A stretch of 64,000 bases of DNA, from positions 12,586,001 to 12,650,000 of the forward strand of contig NC_090128.1 of NCBI RefSeq assembly GCF_040581485.1, written 5' to 3'. The notes under the pieces are model-generated. The model ran no database searches and had not been told where the DNA came from. It saw only the letters and a list, made by a program, of their open reading frames with translations. The stretch comes from Linepithema humile (lineage: Eukaryota; Arthropoda; Insecta; Hymenoptera; Formicidae). A program made the position numbers and the translations under genes. This document shows, in pieces, positions 1-11,000 of the stretch; within the stretch, counting starts at the first letter, position 1; each line of letters starts with the position of its first letter.

Positions 1-238
1 TTTTCAAATAAGTATCCTAGCAAATTTCTTTGAAATTTCTCTTATTTTCCATTGTAATTAAAAGATTTCTAAACAAATAAATTTCACTAAAACATTGCAC
101 CACACAGGGTGATTTAAATATTTTTAATTAATTTATAAATATATTAATTAGTTTAACACATAAAGTAAGATATAATCTTTTGAAACATAACTTTTCTAAA
201 CATAATATAGAAATTAAGATAAAATTTGCAATACTTAC

Positions 239-2001
239 TAAGGACTAATTTCGCCAAAAATAAATCCCTAAAAGCAAGTTTTTGCTTACGTTTACCCCAG
301 TTATATTTTCTTCCAACTTTGGGTGTTAAAATTCGATACATCACTTGCTTGACAATGATTTGTAGATTATTACCGCCTATTTTTGACAATTCTGTAGCCT
401 AAAAGATTAGCATATAAAATATATGTATATTTATTTATATAATTATAGTATAATTTTAGTATTATAACAATCATTTTACCACGTTATAGAATATTGGTTT
501 ATTTTCTAAAATTTTCTCAATTTCTTGAAGCTCGTTGTCTGATTTCACTGGCAATCTTTCAATGCATGTTGTAAATTGTAATAATTGTTCACTTGTCATA
601 TTTTGATTAGCATTTTCTTGATCAACGGGAAAATTAGGCTGCTTTAATGATTCTACGTACTCATTTAATTTTTCCATTCGGCCATCAATGCTATGTAGGT
701 ATTGTAGAACTTGGCGTTGAAAATCTAAAGAATTTAAAACATATAAATAAATACTAAACAGAATCTTAGCACATTTTACGAATTGCTGTTGCAAATAAAT
801 TAAAAAGTATGCATAGCAATATGCATTGTAATATGCACTCAAACATATTTTCTCCATATATAGAACATATTTTCTCCATACGTATTACCTTTTGTTTCAT
901 CTGCGTGTTTTTGAAAATTAGTATGGATCTCAGCTAAAATATTATCAGAATGTTGCTTTTTGCTTTCGCCGACTTGGTAAACATTATTATTCGATTTATT
1001 GCTATGTGCTTTATTAGCTGAATCTAAAAAGAAAACTTCTTAGAAAACTAACGTCAAAATTCTTCATAATTTTTTCACTTAATTAACCGTACTTTTATGT
1101 GCCGAATTTGGTGAAAATATAGTTTTATCTGCTTTATATATCGGAAAATTAATGGACAATTCCTCTTCGCTACACTTGTTTTCCGTATCAGTGTCTCTAT
1201 CACTGTATTTTTTTTCAGATTTCGGTACACGAAGTCCTTTTCCATATTCAACAGACTCAGATAGTGATGAGAGATTATCTCTATGGAATGTTGTTTTGTA
1301 TATTGTTTGAGCTATTTCATAGTTGTCTAGAAAAAATATAATATATAGTTAAGTTATAGTTCCTGATAAAAATTTTTTCTTTAAAAATCTTATTCATATA
1401 GTAAAGTTATATTTACTATTCAATTAATTGAACAATTTTTAATAAATAAATTAAAAGTCAAAATCGTACGAATATAGACAAAATATGAACATTTATCTAT
1501 TAATTAAATATATCAAACTTTATAAAGTGTTAATGCATATTTATAATTACGTAGAAAAAAATGCATAAAATTAAACTACATTTTCTATTATTGGTAACTA
1601 TATAATAGAATTTTAAACTTATTATATATTTCAAAATATATTTTTCCATAACTAATTGTACAAGATCTAAACTGTTACAATTGTTTCAACCTTATTGTTA
1701 TATTTATTCTGTTTTACTATTTAAGTTATAAAAAATATATACAAATTTTTAACAATATATAAGCACAAAAAACTGCAATTTAAATATATTAAAGTATTTT
1801 GATGTAATATTTACCATATTGTGCTAAAACTTTGATCCTCATTGTTTCCCAATCATCTGTTGGAATTTCTCTTTTTTTAATAAGCTCAGATAATTTTGTC
1901 GTCAATGATGGCCACGCACATTTCCGTTTACTAATTATCCAATTATTTGGAATAACTTGTATAAAGTCATTTATTTGAAAATGGCAAATGCACCATGCCA
2001 T
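239..2001 (-). CDS. DUF4806-type protein, 3' end beyond the window
   Basis: Five coding exons fit on the minus strand with GT-AG borders and matching phases: 1815-2001, 1093-1326, 889-1023, 480-724 and 239-398. About 320 residues are visible. The last exon ends at a GTAAGT donor with no convincing following exon before base 1, so the gene probably continues left. The N-terminus starts MAWCICHFQ and reaches a CAWP motif about 29 residues in, as in insect proteins whose C-terminus carries DUF4806. The middle is polar and low complexity. The last two exons look like the DUF4806 part: an LPVKSDNELQEIEKIL stretch, then a basic segment with KYNWGKRKQK. Function is unknown. Relatives are multicopy in ants and often sit near transposase-like genes, as here, so it may be a transposon accessory gene or a domesticated one. 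The start is the first ATG of the open frame. The family call comes from recognition, not from a search. Confidence 0.6.
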
Positions 2002-3473
2002 ATTTCTGAAAGTGCAAATAGCATGTTCAGGCAGAATAAAGTTCAGCTACGTACGGATTTGTTATTCATCATCATGCATATCATATCATCACAGTTAAAA
2101 TGAGAGTGATTGCAATATTGCGTGTCAAAAGCTGGACACAATGATACACAATGAGCTTGATCAGCTCAATGTCGGTATTTTGCTTAAAGAGATGATATGG
2201 CAACATAGACAAGTTGCACGAGCCTGTCACCTTTTCATTCTGTATCAAATTGGAAACATATCTACACATATCTACACATATCATAATACGATACAAAGAT
2301 AATATTTACGTAAAAAGTCCATATGCGATTTAAGAGTTGCACGCTTAAAACCCAAATAGAAGAAATTATTACTTTCATAAATATTCAAAGCAATCTGTCA
2401 AGCAATAAAATTTTTATGACAATGCAGTAAGCAACATGGAAAACATAAATAACATACATAAAAGAAAAATATTTAAATATTCTGTTAATAATATTAAACT
2501 AAATAATAAAAAATAAAATAATGATGCAACAAAACAAAAAGTACAATCAAAAGTTAAACTAGCAGAACTAAAAATTGATATTAAAAATGTAACAAGTATT
2601 TGAGAAAATAAAATAGTAATAAAAATAAATAATAAAATTGATAATATGAAACTAAAAGAATGCTTACAAGATATATATGATTGCATCAATCGGCGTTTAT
2701 AAAATAAAACTTAAAAATCCATGTATAAAAATAGTTGGCATTAAAGATCTTTGAAAGGAAGTAGGAAATGATCTAAAACTTTAAAATCAATTTGTGACTG
2801 ATAAAGACAAATTCAAAGTGCAATAATATAATGGAATCGAGATACTCAAAAACAAAGACTATTTTTATTGAAATGACGTATTTTATTCCATAAAATTCTT
2901 TAATATTGAACGAAAAGAATGCAAAGTGTACGAAGATTTATACACGAATAGATGAACAAACTGCTTACAATATGGACAAACATTAAACAGTATGACTTGT
3001 CAGACTTGATCGATGGCTAAAACCTGTTAGGGATTACTCAATAAGGTGCCCTCTATAATATATGTGACATTACTATTGACATAAATATTTTAGAGTATAA
3101 TATAAGTAAAAATTATACTAATATTATGACTGCAACATTAGCCAATAAAATTAAATATTTAGGAATAGATAATAAATTAAAATCTCGTCTTAGATTTACA
3201 ATCAAGTTAATAATACAACGTTATTTAACACTTCAAAGTGTTAATACCCTAGCAACATTTCTGGTAAACGCTATGAAATGGTAACAGCCAATGCAACCAG
3301 TAAACCATTATCGTCGCCGTTACGTAGCGCTTATCAGAAATGGATAGAACTTAATGAGATACAAATAACTGATAAATTTTAATAATTTTAATAATTAATT
3401 AATTAGTTGAAACTTATTGCTTTTGCACTTTGAGGGAACTTATTACAAAAAAGTATAAAAATATTAAAATTAT
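2002..3473. other. AT-rich spacer between the two transposon-like genes
   Basis: No intact gene is visible. Plus-strand frames between about 2430 and 3350 show short open stretches broken by stops, for example around 2434-2690, which could be remnants of an old element. I could not assign them to a family. A short ATCTACACAT duplication lies near 2262-2281. Confidence 0.4.
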
Positions 3474-5578
3474 TTACACGTGCAACAAAGGAAAAATTAC
3501 TGCATTATTATCTTTATATGGCAACAACATTGATTTGCATTTAATTTCTAATAATAAATATATTTTTAAACGACTAAGTTTGTCAAGGCTTACAGTATAA
3601 ATACCTAGAATTGCAGAATCACAAGGTTTCATAAAAAATGATTTTTTGTCGAGAAACGTTTGTCCAATAATACAAATAATATTATTACAGTATGTTATGT
3701 TGCATATTTTAACAATGTCGTTATCATTTGTGCATAACAATCAGCAGTATTTAATTTGAAAGTACAAGAATTTAATTTAAATTCTTTATATTGACCTAAA
3801 CAATTTGGTAATAAGGGTCCGTTATAATGTTCTTTGGCAACAATATTATTTTCAGAATGATTTTTTAATCTTGAAATATTATTATATTCAGAAACACGCC
3901 GTATTATTTGTTCAAGTGGATTTTCTTTTTTTCTAATTGTATTATTTTTTTTTAATTGTATCATATAATTTTCGAACGGAAAAGCTGAAAATTCATTTAA
4001 ATTGCCAAATCGTATGACATCCTCATGTATATGTAACAAATTATGTACATTATAAGAAACAACATCTTGGCCATAAATATCGATACTTGTTTCAACAAAG
4101 CATTTCATTAGATTTTTTGTATAATTCACCATGTCTATTCTTTTGTAGAATTTATTACTGCACATTATTAGAGTAGCAACGTGTAATGTTAAGAAATAAT
4201 AATAATTATTTTTTGAAAAAATTTGTTTGAAAATTACAGGTCCTGTATATAATATGAGTTTAAATTCCGTTGCTTTGAAACGAGAACATTTTTCAAGCGA
4301 TTTACCTTTACGTGGAAATTCAACAGGAATATATTCATTTAAGTTTTTGATTTTATTTGAAATCAATTCTACTTGCCCATATGAAAGCTTATACGATTGT
4401 TTATCTAAAACCCAATCATATTTTTTATGTGTAATCAATCTTTTCATCACTTCTAAACAAATAAGATGCATGTAATCTAATATAATATCTTTAATCATAT
4501 GAAAATGAGGCAAATTCGTCAAAATAGTTATCCCTTTGTGATAATCTTCATCATGTTGTTGTCTAAATTCAACATCTGTTCTCTTTATAATATTTGTTTG
4601 TGGAAAGCACAATATATTATTAATCCAACAACCTTCTGCCTTGCATTTAGTGCAGCTATAATAACAGGTATGATTTTTTATATTTAAAATATAAGATTTA
4701 GCGGGCACATCACATATTATAACTTTTATTTTAAAATCATATTTTTGATTGTTGATAAAAATTCCATTAGTAATCAAATAAATTGCTTCATTTACAAATT
4801 CTTTTAAATATTTATTTGAGTTTTTCGGTTTACCATAACCATGATACAGGGTTACCATTAAAACATATTTTTTCAAAACTTTAATAGACTTTATTTGAAC
4901 TAATATTGGCCACAAACAATTTGAACTGCTTTTACTAATAGGCAAACCATCTATATTTATGGATAATTCAAAAGATATACAATTAGGAAGGAATAGATCA
5001 CATTGATTAATTAATATATTAATTGACTGTGCAATCCCAAAGTAATAAAAAGAACTGGTACCCATTTTTACAGAAGCAAAATCGCTTGGAGTAAATAACA
5101 CTGTTCTCGGATCTTTTAGTGAATTATGAAACGCAGTCAAATCATTTTCATTTCGGAGAATTTTTAAAAGCTTTCTAAAACTATTTTGAGTAATATTTTC
5201 CTCTATGGCCCACGATGCTAATTTTTTTCGCAATAATGTATCTTTATTTTTGGTGCAAGTGGATATTAAATCATTATTACTATTCATTATGTCCCTATTA
5301 TTATCAACGCTATTTGAAGATGCCATAGAATTATTTAATATATCATTCGAAAAACTTTCTTCGATATTGTTAACATGACAATTTAATTCAGTAACATTTT
5401 CGCGAATCTCTTTACTTAATGATACATTAATTGGCTGAAAGCCAGGATTTTGTGTATCAATATTCACATTATTTATATCTTCGATATTTATCACTTTATT
5501 GCTCGAACAAATAATTTTAGTCGATTCAATTGGGTTGGTATGGCTTTGTAACTCAATTAAAGCCAACGACGCTTTCAC
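3474..5578 (-). pseudogene. decayed transposase-like gene (Tnp2/CACTA-like), frameshifted
   Basis: A 627-codon open frame (5578 down to 3695) carries blocks typical of the transposase-like proteins abundant in ants: DPRTVLFTP near residue 156, NIDGLPI near 208, a Cys cluster CYYSCTKCKAEG near 305-316, DYMHLICLEVMKRLI near 368 (compare the DPMH block of Tnp2/EnSpm transposases) and RFKATEFKLILYTGP near 430. The frame has no ATG at its 5' end and a TGA lies just upstream, so an upstream exon is missing or not recognised. At the 3' end the homology-like sequence switches frame within 3695-3740 and continues to 3474 (KPCDSAILGIY, then LPYKDN). This is a frameshift lesion or a sequencing error. 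The protein presumably acted on DNA. The superfamily is inferred from motif resemblance. Confidence 0.6.
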
Positions 5579-6880
5579 ATTGTCGCCTATTTTTCAATTG
5601 AAATGACTCTTAGACTTAATTTTTATTTTAGGCACATTTATAGGTGAGTATTAATTAAATTAGTAAAGATTTATGTAAATTTATAACTATTAATTAGAAA
5701 TTAATTAAAAATTCACAAGAAAAGTTAAAATAATATTATTTTATAGGTATTATATTGTACATTAAATATTATTATTAATGCGTGTATTAGTCCTTTGTTA
5801 TATAAAATATCTGAAATAAAAATTAAAAACATAAACACACAAATTCATAAAATATAAAGTGGATTTAGCGGAAGAGTGAAAAGTTATTACGCGATAAAGA
5901 TAACGACCATTAACCCAGAAGGGGCACTTATGCTGGCTAAAAGACTCTCCGGCGTTGAATCTCGAAGCTTTGCATTCTGATAAAATGACAAAAAATCATT
6001 TTATTTCAATGTCAAGAGATAAGTTTCTTAAAAATATGTTTATTAAAAATAAAAATGTTACATATTAAAGTCATTTTTCTCGGAAACAAAACCGTATAAA
6101 AAATTTTATTTTATATTTTCGATTCAGTTTTTCAAAGTTTATCGAGTACGCTTGATCAAATCTTAAGATTTGATCAAGGACTCAGATTATCTCTATTCAT
6201 GTTCGTAACACAAATGGATCGAATGACGAGGGCACAGAATATGACAAGTATATCGGTATGAAAAAAAGAAAAAAAATATGTAGCAAAATAAGAACAAATT
6301 GATTGAAAAATTACAGTTCGTCTTCAAAGTAACGGCTATATTTCCAGTTTTTCGTATACTAGCATGAGGTAACCCATATGAAGCCTGTCGAGGTAAATAA
6401 TAAAAACATCTGAATAGCTCGACCGCAACGACTTTCCGATAATCAGTTAGAGTTCCGATAATCAGAAGAGTCTTCGATCATGTGCGACAGATCGTTATTG
6501 AGAGCCGTAGACGACCAAGTCGACTACAAATACATAAATACATATCAATATACATATATCGGTCTTTATAATAATTAACTGTGGCCGAAGCATTGCCGTT
6601 ACATGCACTTAACGCATGAATCATGTCCGTATACTCTCGATTGCTATGGTCATATCGGCAGTATAATAGAAACTAAGAGCTCAATTCGATAAGCGTAAAA
6701 GAAGAGTACAAATAATACAAAAAGACAAAATGACATAAGACTTATGCAGTCTGAAAGACATTAATTACATACCTTGGCAAAAAAAAATTAACTTTGTGAA
6801 CTTACTAATAAATATCAGGCTAAGTGTGCGCGTTCTAGTGATCGCTTTAGTGGTCGTTCTAATGATTGTGTGGTCGCAGA
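5579..6880. other. intergenic, no gene seen
   Basis: No coding feature is supported. A perfect 28-bp palindrome lies at 6151-6178. From about 6360 the composition becomes less AT-rich towards the repeat cluster that follows. I found no terminal inverted repeat that would clearly bound the transposase-like gene. Confidence 0.4.
6151..6178. repeat. perfect 28-bp palindrome
   Basis: The two 14-bp halves, beginning CTTGATCAAATCTT, are exact reverse complements with no spacer. It lies in intergenic DNA and has no evident coding role. Confidence 0.9.
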
Positions 6881-6889
6881 GAGGCTTGA

Positions 6890-7410
6890 GAGGATACTGA
6901 GAGCCACGCAGTGTTCCGATTAGAGACCAGTGTTGCGATATGAGACCGGTTGTATGCGCATGTGCGGCTCTGCGCATGTGCGGTGATAGAGATCCAGTGC
7001 CGTTATATGTTGTGTGTTGACCGTATGGCGGGACGTTTTGACATGAGAAGGTTAGGTGACTACAAATAAGGTAAGATTTATTTATTTACAAGCATGGAAT
7101 CTACGAAGCCAGCAGCTAAAAAACCAAGAAGTAGAAAATTTCAATTAATTTCAAAAAATTTAGAAATATTTTTAATGTAGCGGGGTAACGGTGCCTTGTT
7201 TAACTTGTATGAGACACTGTACTGACGCCGTATTGCCGCACATGCGCATACAACCGGTCCCATATCGCAACACTGTTAGAGACCGGCTGCTTAGTGTATA
7301 TGTGGCTTTGCGCTTGCGCGGCGATGGAAATGCAGTGCCGACACATGTGCAGGACTTTACGCGGGACTTTTGACAGGAAGAGGAAGATATAAATAAGGTA
7401 AGGCTTTTTT
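6890..7410 (+). repeat. diverged direct duplication ending in AAATAAGGTAAG
   Basis: Two blocks, roughly 6920-7080 and 7275-7405, align in the same order: GAGACC, a TGCGC-rich core, a CAGTGCCG block, a GCGGGAC/TTTTGACA block, then AAATAAGGTAAG followed by a T-rich stretch. They look like two diverged copies of one unit. The shared GTAAG resembles a 5' splice site, so an old duplicated leader exon is possible, but nothing coding precedes it. Confidence 0.55.
6928..7275. repeat. inverted repeat pair, 40-bp arms
   Basis: Bases 6928-6967 are the reverse complement of 7236-7275 with one mismatch. The arms contain a TGCGCATGTGCGG core. About 268 bp separate them. This is the geometry of a non-autonomous foldback or MITE-like element, but no flanking target-site duplication was confirmed. 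Confidence 0.85.
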
Positions 7411-7895
7411 ATTTATTATAATTAATATTTATAAAATAATAAAATTATATTTATAATGTATTTTTGTACATATATATATGTATATGTATATGTATTTTAT
7501 TTTTTAATACATTAAAAAAATTTTTATTACTTTAAATGTAGCTGGGCAACAGAGAGTGCCTCTTTTTATTTGTACACACGGTCACAGGAAGGCCTTAACA
7601 CATAAACTTGCATGAGTGTAAATTTCACAAGCCAATTCAAATATGCTTTGACACTCGTTGACAAATTCAACAAATTTGTGTTAAGGCATTCCTGTGACCG
7701 TATGTACGAGATACTTTGGTTGTTTTCCAGCAAAGAACACAAGTTGACACAAATCGACACAAATATCACTCTGTCTTTGTTCGATATTCAATGAGCAACA
7801 GAGAGAATAATACTTTTGTGTCAACTTATTTCCCTTGCTGGAAAACAACATTTACTGACGCCGTATCGCCGCACATGCGCAAACAAACCGGTCCC
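7220..7895 (+). repeat. direct repeats bounding two nested hairpins
   Basis: Bases 7220-7261 and 7853-7895 are near-identical direct copies (TACTGACGCCGTAT, CCGCACATGCGCA, CCGGTCCC). Between them lie two imperfect inverted repeats: arms 7575-7610 with 7671-7706, and arms 7717-7753 with 7815-7850. The arrangement suggests nested MITE-like insertions just upstream of WASHC2. Confidence 0.75.
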
Positions 7896-8074
7896 TAATC
7901 GGAGCACTCTAGCAGTTAGCAGGTGTATTAAGATTGGAACGGTAGGATTGCTATTACGGTGTAGATTTTGATAAAGAATTAGACGTCGATCTCTCGTTGT
8001 CTAAATGTGATCGCGACTGTGGAAAATTTCGTTGCCTTTTCCGTATATTGAACGGAACGGACGTGTCGCTCGAT

Positions 8075-11000
8075 ATGGTGAGTGAAATGTGGAACTGCGT
8101 TGACACTTGCTTCGAAAGAACACATAGGTTAGCAAGTGTAAATAATGAGACTGATTTTTAAAGATCACGTTTAGTTCGTGAATCGATTCAATTGCACGTT
8201 TTTTTGTTTACTCGCACAGTTGCAATTCTTGTCGAATTGGACTTTTACTTTCAATTTCCTGTTCGATTTAACTAAATTTGATGTAAGTAGATACTATAGT
8301 GTTTATTCATCTTTATTATCTTATCCGTTTATTCTTTATTCATTTATCTTGGAGCAGAGAAATATATATGTATTTATTGATGTAATATATTTTTATACAT
8401 AATTGCAATTTGTTTAGTCTGATGTGTTGATTAATTGGAATGATTTGAATGTTGATTAATTTAAATGATTATTTTTAAATTGATTACTTTATGGTGGCAG
8501 GATGTGTCAGATGATGTAGAAAAATCATGGGATCATCCCTGGACCACAGAAGAGATGAAGAAGAAGAGGAGGGAATGGAGTTTGGCAGGTGATGTTGGAC
8601 TTCTCAAGCATCTTCAACAATTTTCTGAAGTATGATTCATACTTTGTTTTGCGACATTTACACGTGACAGTATATTGCATCTTTATTTTGTGTAAAATTT
8701 CAGAATCTTGTGTCTAAAGCTAACAAAACTCAGGCTGCTCTAGACACATTAACGACTCAGTTGAAAGAAACAGAAATACTGGTGGACAATGTTACCAATA
8801 CATCTTTGGCTTTAGCCAATACTCAATTTATTGAGAGTCGTGTGCAGGAGGATGACATAGAAATTAAGGAAAACTCTGAGGAGAAGCAAGAAGTAAGTAT
8901 ATTTGTTTCAAAGTATTAATATTTACATCTCAATATGTAACATTTTTATTTTTAAAATAAACATATTTTTAAGAAACTTATCTTTTGACATTGAAATAAA
9001 ATAATTTTTTGTCATTTTATCAGAATGTAAAGCTTCAAGATTCAACGCCGGAGAGTCTTTTAGCCAGCATAAGTGAGAGTGTTAAGCAAGGTTTAAACAT
9101 AATGGATGAAAAGTACAAAGTGATGGATGTAGCTTGTAGCGACAGCGAGGAAGAAGACGATGGTGGTGCAGTAGTATTTAGGTTAGCGCCATTACTTTTG
9201 TTACGGCGTAACAAAACTTGTTTCGTACGTTGTTATAAAATATTCTTGGATTGCAGCGTCATTGTAGGACCCAACGATCCGTACCAAGATCGACCGTTGC
9301 CATACGTTATCGGCTCCAACAAGTGGACCACGTCGAATAAGATTGGTTTGGAGAGCAGTAGCAGTGAGTCGGAACAAGCCGACGAAGAAAGAGACGAATC
9401 GGAGAGCGAAAAAGAGGAGGCGCAAACGATGTTCAGTAGCCGGCATAATCCAGAGATAAATATAGCGAGACTGTCGTCGTCTTCCAGCGATTCCGACAAC
9501 TATAATAATCCGAGTAGTAACGTATCGTACATGAATAATAGCAAGACCGACGCTATGTCTCAGAATAATATGAATTCTGCCTCTGAGTCCACGACACCTA
9601 ATAACATATCGAAGGTAATTAATGTCGCATACTTTTGCCTGTTTTTATTTTCTACAATCTTTAAGATAAATTTAGAAATTATTGTTCTTTTGCAAACAGA
9701 CATCGAACGAAACAGCGCCCAACTTTGCGGAAGAGTTAGCTAAACGATTAGGCACCGTTCGCCAAGCGCAGAAGCCCGCAGTCGTGGATGAAGCCAGCGA
9801 ATCGTCGATCAATCGATTTAAAGGTGCGCAGTTAACAAAAAATTTGTCGCAAAAATTTAAGTCATAAGTAAAACGTTAGTAAAACGAGATTTGTTAACAT
9901 CTATATTTTCGCAGATGACTTATTTGCATCGGAAAAAGATGAGGGTGTATTTAATGATGGTGCGGATAGTCTGTTCAGCAATAAGAAGGGTCTCTTCGAC
10001 GATCAGGTGTCTGCGAACCTATGGAAAGAGAAATCGACCAAATCTTATAAAAATAACATTATACCGGCCAGTATTGATGTACCACCGCCGATTAGTATAG
10101 TTTGTAGGTATCATTATTTGCACGTATCTCGTTTTGCGATAAATTCTTTTTTAAATCGACTGAACTTTCAGCAACGAAGCCGAAGTCAGCGATCGATGAC
10201 CTATTTGCCGATGCCGATTCAGAGGAAGACTCAGACATCTTCTCGTCGAAGAACACCGTCAAGAAACGCACGAAAGAATCCTCCGATAACACAAACACGG
10301 AGGACAAGTCGAAGAAATTCTTGGATGCTATAGCACCAGGATTCGCTAATAATATTGCCACGAGCACACCGGACTCTAATATCAAAGCCTCGGGTTTGTT
10401 CAGCGACGATGAGAACGATGATGGAGATCTGTTCGGCAACTCCAAAAAGCAATCTCATAAATCCCCGAGTGCGTCACATTCTACGAACACGACTCAGGAA
10501 TCAAACAGGAAGGTAAGTTCAGTACATGCAGTGTTTTCGACGATACTGAAATCCATTGGCGAATCTTTAATCGAACGTCATATTCTTCTATCGTAACTTT
10601 AATTAATTTTATCTCATTTTAATTCATTAATTTAATTAATTTCAGTTTTAATTTTTGTCCTTAATATTATTTTATTACACTAATTTTGACAAATGCGAAA
10701 ACTGAAATTAAAATTATAGCATCCGTTAAGTTAAATAAAGTTTGAAGGTACACTTAAAATAAATATTTGCAGTTGCCGGTCGGAGGCGTGTCATTACTCA
10801 ATTATGGGTTCCACGTCGCGTCGGACATTTCGGAAAACAAACTGGCGAGCCGAATAATGCAGCGGCAGCAAGAGTCATCCGACTCATCCGATAGTGATGC
10901 GCCAGGAAATTCTGATAGCACGGCAAAGAGCAATATCGGGTCAGCATCCGCTCAGTGGAACACTTCGAGCAATATCACGGCGTCCGAAAACGTATCCGCG

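Noticed and set aside
2880..3060. Possible zinc-knuckle remnant of a retroelement gag
   Set aside because: Cys and Gly spacing fits only loosely and stops interrupt the frame; not supportable.
10092..10458. Minus-strand ORFs of 75-117 codons
   Set aside because: They mirror WASHC2 exon 8 on the other strand; the acidic repeat codons (GAC, GAT) leave the antisense frames open.
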